Shown piece by piece: positions 17,993-25,377 of a stretch of DNA of 26,007 bases. Position numbers and translations under genes: made by a program. Source of the DNA: an uncultured Mycoplasmatota bacterium (GTDB taxonomy: Bacteria > Bacillota_I > Bacilli_A > RF39 > UBA660); the NCBI GenBank assembly GCA_900552975.1, contig UWSL01000008.1, positions 1 through 26,007 on the forward strand, read 5' to 3'. The notes under the pieces were generated by a model that did not search any database, was not told where the DNA came from, and saw only the letters and a list, made by a program, of their open reading frames with translations. Each line of letters begins with the position of its first letter. The stretch's first letter is position 1.

Positions 17993-18021
17993 AGTATATT
18001 AAAACTCAAAAAAAAAGTCAA
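17993..18021 (-). promoter_or_regulatory. Near-consensus sigma-A promoter for the structural module
   Basis: A -35 box TTGACT (18016-18021), 17-bp spacer and -10 box TATACT (17993-17998), each one base from consensus. It lies just behind the terminase terminator and upstream of the zinc-ribbon gene, so it should start the head and tail transcript. A strong terminator lies between that small gene and portal (17785-17817), so transcription into the head genes would need read-through or antitermination. Confidence 0.72.
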
Positions 18022-18054
18022 TAAAAAGAAACATAATTTTTAAAATTATGTTTC
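18022..18054 (-). terminator. Rho-independent terminator after terminase
   Basis: A perfect 13-bp inverted repeat, GAAACATAATTTT and its complement (18028-18040 and 18042-18054), is followed on the minus strand by TTTTTA. The stem is AT-rich but long. It separates the small-gene/terminase transcript from the promoter at 17993-18021. Confidence 0.65.
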
Positions 18055-18120
18055 AAACGGATTTATTATGGTTAAATTTTTTCAAAATTATATATATCAT
18101 ATCTTTATTATAATTGTCAA

Positions 18121-19885
18121 TTATATTCCTAAATCTTCTCTGCTTTTTGAACTTCTTGCTCTTCCAACTCTTACACAACCTAATATATTTGTAAATAAAT
18201 TTGCTAAACTATCAGGAGCATCATCATGTTGCTTTCCTTGCATATTAGCAGATTGATTAAATTTAGTTAATTCATCTAAAAAGTCATTATACATTTTATG
18301 ATTTCTTATTATCTTTCTTTCTTTTATTAATAACCTATAATCACTTTCTGGAACTCCTTTTATAGCACCTTGACAAGCTAGAATTCTATCTAATTTAGAT
18401 TTTGTTGTAGGAACTTTAGACCATGTTATATTGCATCTATAATTATATTTCTTTAATTCTTCTTGTACTTTTTCTGCATACATATCTCCACCATTGTTAG
18501 CTTCAAAGTGACAAGCTGTTATTTGATATTGGATTATAGCATTTACTACTAATGGTATAGTTTCTTCTTTTTTTGCTTGACTAAATATTACATCAGTTAA
18601 ATATACATCATGGTTATCATATTCAGAACATATTGGCATTGATAAACTATCTCCACCACCCCAAGCGACATCGACTGCTGCTATTCTTCTTTCCAATCCA
18701 TATTCTGGTTCTTCTAAAAATTTTGTTAATTCTTCTTCACTAAATACTATTCCTAATCTTTCAATTGGATTTTGTTGAATTAAACATTCAAAACTAACTG
18801 TGTCCATTAAATCTTTATCTTCTAGTAAAGCTTCTGTTGTTAATGCAAATCCATATTTATAATTAAAATTAGTTTGATTATTTTCATTTAATCCGTGGTA
18901 CTCTTACTACTTCTATTCTTTTTGGTGCTCTAGTTTTATAATATTTTATTATTCTTGATAATGGGTCATTAATACTAAAAATAGTACCAATTATAAGCAT
19001 TTTACAGTTACCTTGCATACGCTTTTTTAAAGTTCCAGTAAATTCTTCCCACTTCTTATCAAGTACATCTTTGTTTCTAGCCTCTTCAATATTTTTTATT
19101 AAGTCATCTATATAAAGAACATTATGAGCTCTAGTTCTACCTGTTATACCTCCATCAAATCCACAACAATATAATGTATATTCTGAATGTGGCCTTTTCT
19201 TTTCATCATCTCTATAATCTAATGTCATATTTTCAGCACTTTTTAAAACATTCTTTAAGTTAGGGAAAATCTTTTGAAAATTACCATTTTCATCTTCAAT
19301 TAATGTTATTTCTCCTTGATAGAATTTATCCTTTGCAATTGTTGCAGAATAACTTACCATCATATTTGGCAAGTCAGGAGCTTTACCAATACAGAAAGAC
19401 ATAAATCTTTTTCCAAGTTCAGTTTTTCCAGTACCTTGAGGCATTGATATTGTCATTACTGCTTTTGGCTTGTAATAAAATTTATCTAACTTTCTTGATA
19501 TTGGACCTAGGACTGATGTCCTTGGTGCAAAAAATTGTTTTTCAGGTGGAATTCCAAACTCAATTGCTATAACATAGTAACTAAATAAATAACCTGCTAA
19601 ATAATAATAATTGTTTTTCATAATAGTAACAATTTCTTGTTTTTGATTAGGATTATCAACAAATTTTAATACTTTAGGTACTAGTTGCGTTATTTGTATT
19701 GCAACTTTGATACTATTAGAATATTCTAATTCATCTTTCTCTGAATTATATATTATTCTATCTTTATCTTTTTCATTTTCTTTATAAAAAAATCTTAAAG
19801 CATCTAATTGCTTTACTTTTTGATAATAATCTTTTTCATAAGACAAATGATGCTTTATTTTTTTTATTTCTATTTCATAAGACAT
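18121..19885 (-). CDS. terL: Terminase large subunit, read through a +1 shift at CGGA
   Basis: ATP-driven motor and nuclease that packages DNA through the portal. The N-terminal ATPase has Walker A PQGTGKT (149-155), Walker B VLYIDD (256-261) and a coupling motif IGTIFS (299-304). The C-terminal RNase H-like nuclease shows AAVDVAWGGG (Asp about 405), FEANNGG (about 460) and HDDAPDS (Asp about 554, 555, 558). The two domains lie in different frames. The first frame ends three codons after VRVP; the second begins at the same point one base on, at CGGA (18892-18895). Reading that as one residue gives VRVP-x-LNENN, then a YKYG and FALTTE stretch, matching the usual linker IPALDE...YGVGFSTE of clostridial phage terminases with no gap. 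Total about 587 residues, normal for the family. A terminator follows. Confidence 0.93.
18892..18895 (-). other. +1 recoding site CCA-CGGA in terminase
   Basis: In-frame CGG followed by A, after Pro codon CCA. The original frame stops at TGA two codons later; the frame starting with GGA runs open to the terminase C terminus. The four bases stand for exactly one residue when compared with the conserved IPALDE-type linker of related terminases. Confidence 0.85.
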
Positions 19886-19901
19886 AATTATATCTCCTTT
19901 A

Positions 19902-20081
19902 TTACATTTCTTCTTTTAATAATTCTAAAGCTTTTGAAATATAATCATTCATGCTTACAAAATTTTTAGTTCCTTTGCTTTTATTGCTCAATTCTTTTAG
20001 CCATTGATGCTGTTCTCTTGGCAATCTAACACTAAAACAAATTGTTAATCCTGTTTTTTCTTTATTTATTTTTCTTCCCAT
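19902..20081 (-). CDS. Ribbon-helix-helix-like DNA-binding protein
   Basis: A 59-residue protein with the size and layout of Arc/CopG-type ribbon-helix-helix regulators. A basic N terminus is followed by a short strand (LTICFSVRLP, residues 12-21), helix A (EQHQWLKELSNK) and helix B (MNDYISKALELLKEE). A GGGGAGG site is placed five bases before the ATG. It lies immediately upstream of the large terminase, where a small terminase subunit often sits, but it is much shorter than usual small subunits. A transcription regulator for the switch to packaging genes, or a minimal DNA-recognition partner of terminase, are both possible. Confidence 0.6.
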   Translation of the reverse strand: MGRKINKEKTGLTICFSVRLPREQHQWLKELSNKSKGTKNFVSMNDYISKALELLKEEM

Positions 20082-20108
20082 GTTTCCTCCCCTTTGGGCT
20101 GTAATTCA

Positions 20109-20345
20109 TCATTTATCAGAAGGAATGGCAATTGATATAGTATTTGCATTTTCTTGTATTGCTCTATCTAATATATTGTCAATTTTATCTAAAATTTCAA
20201 GAGCTCTTTTTTCATTATCATAATGAACTATTGGATATTTTTCTTGTCCATTTAAAGATGAAGTTGTTAAATATCCACCTCTTTCAACTTCGACTTTATC
20301 TTTCATTTTAACTAATGCTTTTTCCGTTCTAAAAAAAATATCCAT
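20109..20345 (-). CDS. Hypothetical small phage protein
   Basis: A 78-residue protein. An N-terminal strand-rich part (residues about 1-45, including RGGYLTTSS) is followed by an amphipathic helix with LDKIDNILDRAI. It may be a small strand-strand-helix fold, but no family is recognised. The ATG at 20345 has AGAGGTGG five bases upstream; an in-frame GTG three codons earlier overlaps that ribosome binding site and is less likely. Confidence 0.45.
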   Translation of the reverse strand: MDIFFRTEKALVKMKDKVEVERGGYLTTSSLNGQEKYPIVHYDNEKRALEILDKIDNILDRAIQENANTISIAIPSDK

Positions 20346-20356
20346 AAATACCACCT

Positions 20357-20545
20357 CTAAATTATTATTTCACTAATCTTAAAACATTCTCTATAATTTT
20401 CGTTATATTTTGTTTCAAATTCAACTAATACAAAATTAGTATATATTGCAACTATTTTTCCTTCTTTGTATCTTTTTTCTTTTTCTTTTCTTCGTTCTCC
20501 TAATTTATAAGGTATATTAACTTTTACTATTGTGCCTATTTCCAT
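20357..20545 (-). CDS. Small SH3/KOW-like beta-barrel protein
   Basis: A 62-residue protein with the look of a small SH3-like barrel: an opening strand (GTIVKVNIPY), a basic loop rich in Lys/Arg/Glu, then GKIVAIYTNFVLVEF and a closing strand. This pattern matches small phage proteins of the KOW/SH3 type; the exact role is unknown. AAGGAGG lies directly upstream. The start of the next gene follows closely. Confidence 0.5.
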   Translation of the reverse strand: MEIGTIVKVNIPYKLGERRKEKEKRYKEGKIVAIYTNFVLVEFETKYNENYRECFKISEIII

Positions 20546-20563
20546 AGAAAAGCCTCCTTATAT

Positions 20564-21064
20564 TTATTCTTGAGTGTCTGTGCTTCCAAATCCTCCAATT
20601 CTTTCTCCACTTGCATTATCATTCATTACTGTATTGTATTGCATAAATATTCCTTGACCTAATTTTTCTCCTGCTTCTATTACTACTGTTTCATTGCTTA
20701 AATTATAAAAAGCAAACATCATCTCTCCTTCATTATCAGGATTGTCTACATAATCAGCATCTATTATTCCTACACTATTTGGAATTACTAATTTTTTCTT
20801 TTTAGGATTTGAACTTCTATTTACTAACATCAAGAATTCATTATCGTTCATATAAGCTTTTATTCCTGTTGGCACTAAAGTTGGATTATCTCCTATTTTG
20901 TATGGTGGAATTTCAATCTTTTCTGGATTGTAAAAATCATATCCAGCACTTTTAGCTGTACTTCTTTCAGGTAGTCTTTTGTTTTCAATATTTGAAACTC
21001 TTTCTACAAATTCAAATTTTCTTATTTTTTGTACCCCATAAGGTCCACTTTGGTTTTCTTCCAT
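20564..21064 (-). CDS. dut: dUTP diphosphatase (trimeric dUTPase)
   Basis: Hydrolyses dUTP to dUMP and pyrophosphate, keeping uracil out of phage DNA and feeding dTMP synthesis. With the start used here (166 residues) all five trimeric dUTPase motifs are in order: AGYDFY at 40-45, NRSS at 82-85, GIIDADYVDN at 99-108 with the catalytic Asp, GEKLGQGIF at 132-140, and GERIGGFGST at 153-162 as the mobile C-terminal arm. The length fits the family. I chose the ATG at 21064, which has AAGGAGAG just upstream; an in-frame start nine codons earlier lacks such a site. It is the only clear metabolic enzyme in this window. Confidence 0.93.
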   Translation of the reverse strand: MEENQSGPYGVQKIRKFEFVERVSNIENKRLPERSTAKSAGYDFYNPEKIEIPPYKIGDNPTLVPTGIKAYMNDNEFLMLVNRSSNPKKKKLVIPNSVGIIDADYVDNPDNEGEMMFAFYNLSNETVVIEAGEKLGQGIFMQYNTVMNDNASGERIGGFGSTDTQE

Positions 21065-21104
21065 TTTTATCTCTCCTTTTTTCAATACCATTATATATTA
21101 TTTT

Positions 21105-21554
21105 TTATTTTTTGCCAAGTGTGTAAATTAATTTTGTTATTCCTCTTTCATAAGTATTTTTCTCATCATTAATTCTGATGATTTCATTTTTTAAATCTTC
21201 ATTTTCTTTGCATGATTTTTCATATTTTTCAAGATTATTTTTATTTCTTTGTTCAAAATTTGTTAAAATAGCTTCTAATTCTTGAATTCTTTTATTCATT
21301 TCATCTGTTTTTCCATTTGTATGTTTTAATTGTTCTACTAAACATATATAATCTTTTTCTGCCTTTTCTTTTTGCTTTTTCATATCTTCATATTGATTTT
21401 TATATTTTTCATTTTCTTCATTAACTTTTTTTATTTCTTTTGAAATCGTACATACATCATTAATTGGCTTTTGGATTAATCCTTTTAATTCTTTTACTTT
21501 TTTTATTAATTCGGATTTTGTTAATCCTTCAAGATTTTCTTCTAATTCTTTCAT
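21105..21554 (-). CDS. Long coiled-coil protein
   Basis: A 149-residue protein made almost entirely of Lys, Glu, Asn and Leu in heptad spacing, giving one long coiled coil with no evident globular domain. AGGAGG is placed ideally before the ATG. Such proteins in phage early regions act as oligomerisation scaffolds or are of unknown use; nothing more specific is visible. It ends 40 bases before the dUTPase start. Confidence 0.55.
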   Translation of the reverse strand: MKELEENLEGLTKSELIKKVKELKGLIQKPINDVCTISKEIKKVNEENEKYKNQYEDMKKQKEKAEKDYICLVEQLKHTNGKTDEMNKRIQELEAILTNFEQRNKNNLEKYEKSCKENEDLKNEIIRINDEKNTYERGITKLIYTLGKK

Positions 21555-21564
21555 ATTTTTCCTC

Positions 21565-21951
21565 CTAATCTATTCTTGGAATATGGGTTTCAAAACTTCT
21601 TTTCATTTCTTCTTCTATTCTTTTTGCTATTTCTGTTGGATTTTCATTAGTAGGGATTAAAGATTGTTGATAACTACATTTAAATAATTCTGGGTTTAAC
21701 CTACATTCTACTGCATATCTTAAAGCATCTGCTGCATCATCTCTATAATCTCTTTTATTGTTACCACCAATATACATTTTTTCTAGGTTTTTAAAATTAT
21801 CTAATGTTTGAATTACTGTTGTTGCTAATAATTGTGGTGGAACATGAGGACATAGTTTATAAAATAAATCTGCTATTTGTCTTTCTATGTCTTTTCTGGC
21901 TATTGTTTGTTTTAATAAATCATGAATTTCATCTTCTTTTTTATTTTCCAT
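21565..21951 (-). CDS. Hypothetical phage protein
   Basis: A 128-residue, largely helical protein. A central stretch YRDDAADALRYAVECR (about residues 69-84) resembles the acidic helix at the end of terminase and RNase H-like nucleases (DDAxDALxYA). The rest is too short for a nuclease fold, so this is not called as one. The start overlaps the preceding gene and GAGGTG lies somewhat far upstream. It lies in the position where small-subunit or nucleotide metabolism genes can occur, but I cannot assign it. Confidence 0.5.
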   Translation of the reverse strand: MENKKEDEIHDLLKQTIARKDIERQIADLFYKLCPHVPPQLLATTVIQTLDNFKNLEKMYIGGNNKRDYRDDAADALRYAVECRLNPELFKCSYQQSLIPTNENPTEIAKRIEEEMKRSFETHIPRID

Positions 21952-22552
21952 AAAATATATCTACACCTCTCTTTGATAAATAATCTATATCATTTTGTGA
22001 ATATATATCTTTTGACTTTAATTTTATATCCCCTTTATATAGGCAATTTATGCAAATTCCAGTAATATAAAAATTGTTTTTATTTATTTCTATTTCTTCT
22101 TGTTTTATTCCAAATTCTTTAAATTCTTTTCTTGAGTTAATATCTAATTTCATTTTCATTATATATCCTAAAAACATTCCTTCTCCGACATTAATAGGGA
22201 AAACAGTAATTTTACAATTATGGTTATTATAAAATTCTATTAATCCATCTAGTCTTTTTAAATCTTCAAATGCTTTGTCTGTTTTGTTTATATTATCAAA
22301 AAAATAATCTAGCTTTTTTATTGTTTTTTTAGTCCTTTCAACATCTTGCTTTTTAGTTGCTTCTTCTTCTAAAATACAATCAAAATCTTTTAATAATGTG
22401 AAGCCTAAACAAGCTATTGCACACATTGCATCATTTGAATATTTATTTTCATTGTATCTATTTTTTAAAGATAAATAAATTTCTTTTACTATATCTGAAT
22501 TTAAATTTGCTCTAAATCCATCTTTGTTTTCTAAAACTAATAAATTATCCAT
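21941..22552 (-). CDS. Hypothetical phage protein
   Basis: A 203-residue protein preceded by AGGAGG. The N-terminal half is helical and charged; the C-terminal half is richer in strands and contains a pair of Cys around residues 168-171 (CINC). Four further Cys occur in the first half and middle, but not as a clear zinc site. I do not recognise the family. It overlaps the next gene by 11 bases. Confidence 0.5.
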   Translation of the reverse strand: MDNLLVLENKDGFRANLNSDIVKEIYLSLKNRYNENKYSNDAMCAIACLGFTLLKDFDCILEEEATKKQDVERTKKTIKKLDYFFDNINKTDKAFEDLKRLDGLIEFYNNHNCKITVFPINVGEGMFLGYIMKMKLDINSRKEFKEFGIKQEEIEINKNNFYITGICINCLYKGDIKLKSKDIYSQNDIDYLSKRGVDIFYGK

Positions 22553-22560
22553 GTTTCCTC

Positions 22561-22950
22561 CTATGAAAAAAATACTCCATATTTTTTATTTATACTTAAT
22601 TCTGCAATTGCAGCAGGGTTTATATCAACTTTTATTTCAATTCCTAGAACACCTTTTAAGTCACTAGAAACCATATCTGCTTTATCTATAAGTATTTTCC
22701 CTGCTTCTTTTATACTTTCATTTACAGTTTTTTCTTCAAAAATATAATTAAAATTAATTTCTCTAATTGAATGCTCTAATAGTGGTGTTTCTGTATTTTT
22801 TACCGCTTCATCTAATATATATTCTGGAGTTTTATCCATATATCCTTCTAACAGCATAGCTTTTCCAATTAAATATGGGATTATTTTTTCCCTTAAATCA
22901 TCTTGTTTTATGTAGTCTAATTTTTCTCCAAATAACATTTTTTCTTGCAT
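22561..22950 (-). CDS. Hypothetical phage protein
   Basis: A 129-residue protein of mixed helix and strand character. No catalytic motif or known domain is recognised. The C-terminal third (about residues 98-129) looks like a small beta-rich unit. The AAGGAG ribosome binding site and the abutting neighbours on both sides support it as a real gene. Confidence 0.5.
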   Translation of the reverse strand: MQEKMLFGEKLDYIKQDDLREKIIPYLIGKAMLLEGYMDKTPEYILDEAVKNTETPLLEHSIREINFNYIFEEKTVNESIKEAGKILIDKADMVSSDLKGVLGIEIKVDINPAAIAELSINKKYGVFFS

Positions 22951-23261
22951 TATTTTTCTCCTTCCTTTATTTTTTCTAGTATTTCTATTTGTGCTTTTAG
23001 TTTATCTGTTTCTCTTGCTATTCGCATTGTTGTTTCCATATCTTGTGGAAACATTGATGTTTGATATTGTGCAAGTGTATTGTATAAATTATCAAGAGTA
23101 TTATCTATTTTGCTTTTTTGAGTTTTGTATGCTGTAATTACTTTTTCTATATCATTACAATGTTCTATACAAAATTTATCAAAATCACTAATTTCGCTGT
23201 TATCTCTTAATAGTTTATCATCTTCTATGTATTTTTCTAATCTTTTTATTGTTTCTTCCAA
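22950..23261 (-). CDS. Hypothetical coiled-coil protein (TTG start)
   Basis: A 103-residue, charged, almost certainly helical protein with two long amphipathic segments. The start is TTG, preceded at five bases by GGGGGAG, a strong ribosome binding site, which decides the start. It shares one base with the following gene. No motif points to a function. Confidence 0.5.
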   Translation of the reverse strand: MEETIKRLEKYIEDDKLLRDNSEISDFDKFCIEHCNDIEKVITAYKTQKSKIDNTLDNLYNTLAQYQTSMFPQDMETTMRIARETDKLKAQIEILEKIKEGEK

Positions 23262-23483
23262 TTATTCTCCCCCTTTCTTAAGGTTTATACTTATTATCCA
23301 TAATAAAGACATAAAAAGATATATTCCTATTTTCTTAATTCCTTTTATTTCTTTTTCTTCTCCTGTTCTATAATTTGTTATTCTCACTATATGTTTTCCA
23401 GTAAGCAAACCTATAAATAATCCAATCGCTATTGTAAAATATATTCCTGCTATTAATGATATAACTTTTAATATTATCTCCAT
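23262..23483 (-). CDS. Small membrane protein, two transmembrane helices
   Basis: A 73-residue protein with two hydrophobic segments (about residues 4-27 and 52-66), joined by a charged loop with a TGEEKEIKG-like stretch, and a basic C terminus. The start at 23483 is chosen because GGAGG sits six bases upstream; an earlier in-frame candidate lies inside the previous gene. No family is recognised. It might be a small inner-membrane accessory protein; its position far from the lysis genes argues against a holin. Confidence 0.5.
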   Translation of the reverse strand: MEIILKVISLIAGIYFTIAIGLFIGLLTGKHIVRITNYRTGEEKEIKGIKKIGIYLFMSLLWIISINLKKGGE

Positions 23484-23484
23484 T

Positions 23485-23883
23485 TTATACCTCCATGTAT
23501 ATTTTACCACCATTTTCTTTAATTATCTTTATAAATTCTTCTATTTCTGTTCCTGCTAAAATATTAAATTTATCAGTGTGAACCCATGCTATTGTTCCTT
23601 TATTAATATCCTCTACTGAAAATCTACCCATATCACAAGGTTTTTTCTCACTCCAATCATTAGTTTCAAAATATAAAGTTTTTAGTTCTATTTGGTGGTG
23701 TTTGTATTGTTTTTCATAAATAGGTGGCTTATGCTCTATTAATTCGCTCCAACTGTTATATGGTTCTCTTGCATTACATTCATAAGGCTTATCGTTCCAA
23801 TCATCTCCCCATTGTTTTTCAAAACTATCTGTAAACCATGCTTTTTGACCATCGACATAACATAATCTATATTCTTTCTTCAT
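23485..23883 (-). CDS. Phage protein of the WGDDWND family, function unknown
   Basis: A 132-residue protein with an N-terminal block I recognise from many phages of Gram-positive and Gram-negative hosts: a DGQKAWFTD-like strand followed by QWGDDWND, then PYECNAREPY. I know no assigned activity for this family; it usually sits among early or accessory phage genes, as here. The ATG has GGAG nine bases upstream. The stop codon is one base away from the start of the next gene. Confidence 0.6.
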   Translation of the reverse strand: MKKEYRLCYVDGQKAWFTDSFEKQWGDDWNDKPYECNAREPYNSWSELIEHKPPIYEKQYKHHQIELKTLYFETNDWSEKKPCDMGRFSVEDINKGTIAWVHTDKFNILAGTEIEEFIKIIKENGGKIYMEV

Positions 23884-24121
23884 ATAACTTTTCTCCTTTC
23901 ATTAAAATTTCTTCTAACTCATTTTTTACAATACTTGCTTCTATAAGTGTATGAGTATGCCCTTTACTCTCTTTAATTATCTTTTCCATATCTTCTATTC
24001 TATTTCTTAAATTTCCTTGCATACCTCTTATTATATCTATTAACACTTGCATATCTTCTTGCCAGTAAAAACTATCCCCATCAATCATTGCTTTCTCTAA
24101 ATCTTTTAAATATTCTTGCAT
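23867..24121 (-). CDS. Hypothetical helical protein
   Basis: An 84-residue, mostly helical, charged protein preceded by a clear GGAGG ribosome binding site. No known domain is seen. It contains a HTHT stretch and several Met residues, but no Cys pair or catalytic motif. Its 3' end overlaps the next gene by 17 bases, and the next gene's ribosome binding site lies inside it, so the two are probably translationally coupled. Confidence 0.5.
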   Translation of the reverse strand: MQEYLKDLEKAMIDGDSFYWQEDMQVLIDIIRGMQGNLRNRIEDMEKIIKESKGHTHTLIEASIVKNELEEILMKGEKLYEERI

Positions 24122-24124
24122 TAT

Positions 24125-24640
24125 TTATTCCTCCTCATTTATTTCAAATCTTGCCATAGTTGCTTTACATTCTGCTATCATTCCTTCATAACTCCAGTAT
24201 GCTTCCGATTTGTATTCTACTTTTTCCATATTTATTTCTGCTAATTCTATCTCTTTTTCTAAATATTTCTTTAATTCTTTTCTCTCTACATATTCTTTGT
24301 TTACTTGCTCGATTGCATAATCTATGTCCTCTTTTGTTATACTGTTGACCATTTTCTCTATTCTGTCATGTTCCTTTTTTATTGCCGTTAATTCCTCTAT
24401 TTTTGGTATCGCCCATTTAAGCATTTCTTTTTGACTATTGCATACATCATTGTATTTATTTATTATTTTGTCTTTTTCCTCCCTTGTATATGTTTCTAAA
24501 ATTTCTAATAAAAACATTATTCCAACAAATAAGGGCCATATATTCTTTAATAAAATACTGAATATTATGTCGATTACCCCACATATAAACATAAATATTA
24601 TATGAAACTTCGCTTTCTTACTCATTTCTTTGAATTTCAT
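24125..24640 (-). CDS. Membrane-anchored coiled-coil protein
   Basis: A 171-residue protein with two hydrophobic segments near the N terminus (about residues 12-45), which probably form a membrane hairpin. A long charged Glu/Lys-rich helical region with heptad spacing follows, likely a cytoplasmic coiled coil. The ATG follows an AAGGA-like site. Function is unknown; the architecture suits a membrane-tethered scaffold or superinfection-exclusion type protein, which is inference only. It lies 3 bases upstream of the next gene. Confidence 0.55.
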   Translation of the reverse strand: MKFKEMSKKAKFHIIFMFICGVIDIIFSILLKNIWPLFVGIMFLLEILETYTREEKDKIINKYNDVCNSQKEMLKWAIPKIEELTAIKKEHDRIEKMVNSITKEDIDYAIEQVNKEYVERKELKKYLEKEIELAEINMEKVEYKSEAYWSYEGMIAECKATMARFEINEEE

Positions 24641-24645
24641 CTTTA

Positions 24646-24864
24646 CTATTCCTTTCCTTCTTCATATTCTTTTCTCGCATTATCATAATCAATCATACTT
24701 ATTACTTCACACATCGTTTCATAAGCTTTTTTGTTTATCTCTTTCTTGCTTTTTCCTAATTTCATACCTACTGGCATTACTTGTGAGTTTCTTATAACCA
24801 TAAATAATGCTATTTTGTATTTTTCTTTTATTTCATTTAATGTTTCTTCTCTTTCTTTACTCAT
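24646..24864 (-). CDS. Hypothetical small protein
   Basis: A 72-residue protein, mostly charged with a short hydrophobic centre (ALFMVI at about residues 18-23). The ATG at 24864 was chosen because GGAG lies eight bases upstream; in-frame ATGs at 24870 and 24918 have poorer spacing or none and would overlap further into the upstream gene. No family is recognised. It could be a small DNA-binding or regulatory protein, but no motif shows it. Confidence 0.5.
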   Translation of the reverse strand: MSKEREETLNEIKEKYKIALFMVIRNSQVMPVGMKLGKSKKEINKKAYETMCEVISMIDYDNARKEYEEGKE

Positions 24865-25063
24865 CTTCATCACTCCAATGCAAATTATTTTCTTCACAAT
24901 AATCTTCAAATATTTCATCTAATGCACTCTCTACTCTTTCCTTATAATCGTTCTTTAAATAGTCAAAATATTCTTGAATATCATCTCTTGTTTTGGCTTT
25001 TTTCTGATTAAGTTGTTCTACTATTTCATCTACATGTTGTAAATATAAATCATTATCACTCAT
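24857..25063 (-). CDS. Hypothetical small acidic helical protein
   Basis: A 68-residue, strongly acidic protein, predicted all-helical from its heptad-like spacing of Leu/Ile/Val, with a C terminus rich in Glu and Asp. No catalytic or binding motif is recognised. Its start overlaps the end of the zinc-ribbon gene and its TAA stop overlaps the next ATG, so it is a genuine member of the packed operon. Acidic small phage early proteins often act as DNA mimics or inhibitors, but nothing specific supports that here. Confidence 0.55.
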   Translation of the reverse strand: MSDNDLYLQHVDEIVEQLNQKKAKTRDDIQEYFDYLKNDYKERVESALDEIFEDYCEENNLHWSDEDE

Positions 25064-25208
25064 CTTCTTCTCCTTCCTCTTCTCTTATATTTTTGTTGTC
25101 ATATAAACAATTAACACACTTTACTATGCCTCCCTTTAAATAGTATTCTATTATTGTCCTTGTTTTTAAATCTATTATTCTTCCGCATTTTTTACATCTT
25201 ATTTTCAT
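25056..25208 (-). CDS. Small zinc-ribbon protein with acidic tail
   Basis: A 50-residue protein with two CxxC pairs, CKKC at residues 5-8 and CVNC at 31-34, separated by a basic and hydrophobic stretch: the layout of a minimal zinc ribbon. The last 12 residues are almost all Glu/Asp. The ATG overlaps the stop of the preceding gene (ATGA) and the 3' end overlaps the next gene by 8 bases, so it is tightly embedded in the operon. It is the second of two adjacent zinc-ribbon genes. The function is unknown. Confidence 0.6.
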   Translation of the reverse strand: MKIRCKKCGRIIDLKTRTIIEYYLKGGIVKCVNCLYDNKNIREEEGEEDE

Positions 25209-25354
25209 TCGCTTTTCCTCCTACATTCTGGACATTTGTCTAACCATTGTTCTCCTACTTTTTCACTCTTCCAGTTATTTGCTTTCTTAAAATCTACTGC
25301 TTCTTGAAATTCTAAAAAATCTCCTTCAAAATTGCTACAAAAATCACATTGCAA
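25205..25354 (-). CDS. Small zinc-ribbon phage protein (TTG start)
   Basis: A 49-residue protein with CDFC near the N terminus (residues 3-6) and CPEC near the C terminus (residues 41-44), spaced as in small zinc ribbons common in phage early regions. The only start available is TTG, because a TAA stop lies six codons upstream. TTG is preceded by AAGGAG at a slightly long spacing of about 11 bases. The stop overlaps the next ATG in an ATGA junction, so translation of the two is probably coupled. The function is unknown; protein or nucleic-acid binding is only a guess from the zinc-ribbon form. Confidence 0.6.
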   Translation of the reverse strand: MQCDFCSNFEGDFLEFQEAVDFKKANNWKSEKVGEQWLDKCPECRRKSE

Positions 25355-25377
25355 TTCGTATCTATCTCCTTATCTCT

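Noticed and set aside
2275..18895. Sequencing or assembly errors as cause of the six frame breaks
   Set aside because: None is in a homopolymer; all are the same single C before GGA after CCA or TGG, and no breaks occur elsewhere in about 25 kb of coding sequence.
2275..18895. CGG reassigned to another amino acid as a triplet (as CGG to Trp or Gln in some Bacillota)
   Set aside because: A triplet reassignment would keep frame; here the zero frame ends within 1 to 25 codons of every site.
18121..19885. Intron, intein or mobile element splitting terminase
   Set aside because: There is no inserted sequence; the two halves join at a single base with no missing or extra residues.
21565..21951. 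Small terminase subunit or nuclease call for the DDAADALRYA protein
   Set aside because: One helix resembles terminase nuclease ends, but no other motif fits and the protein is too short for an RNase H-like fold.
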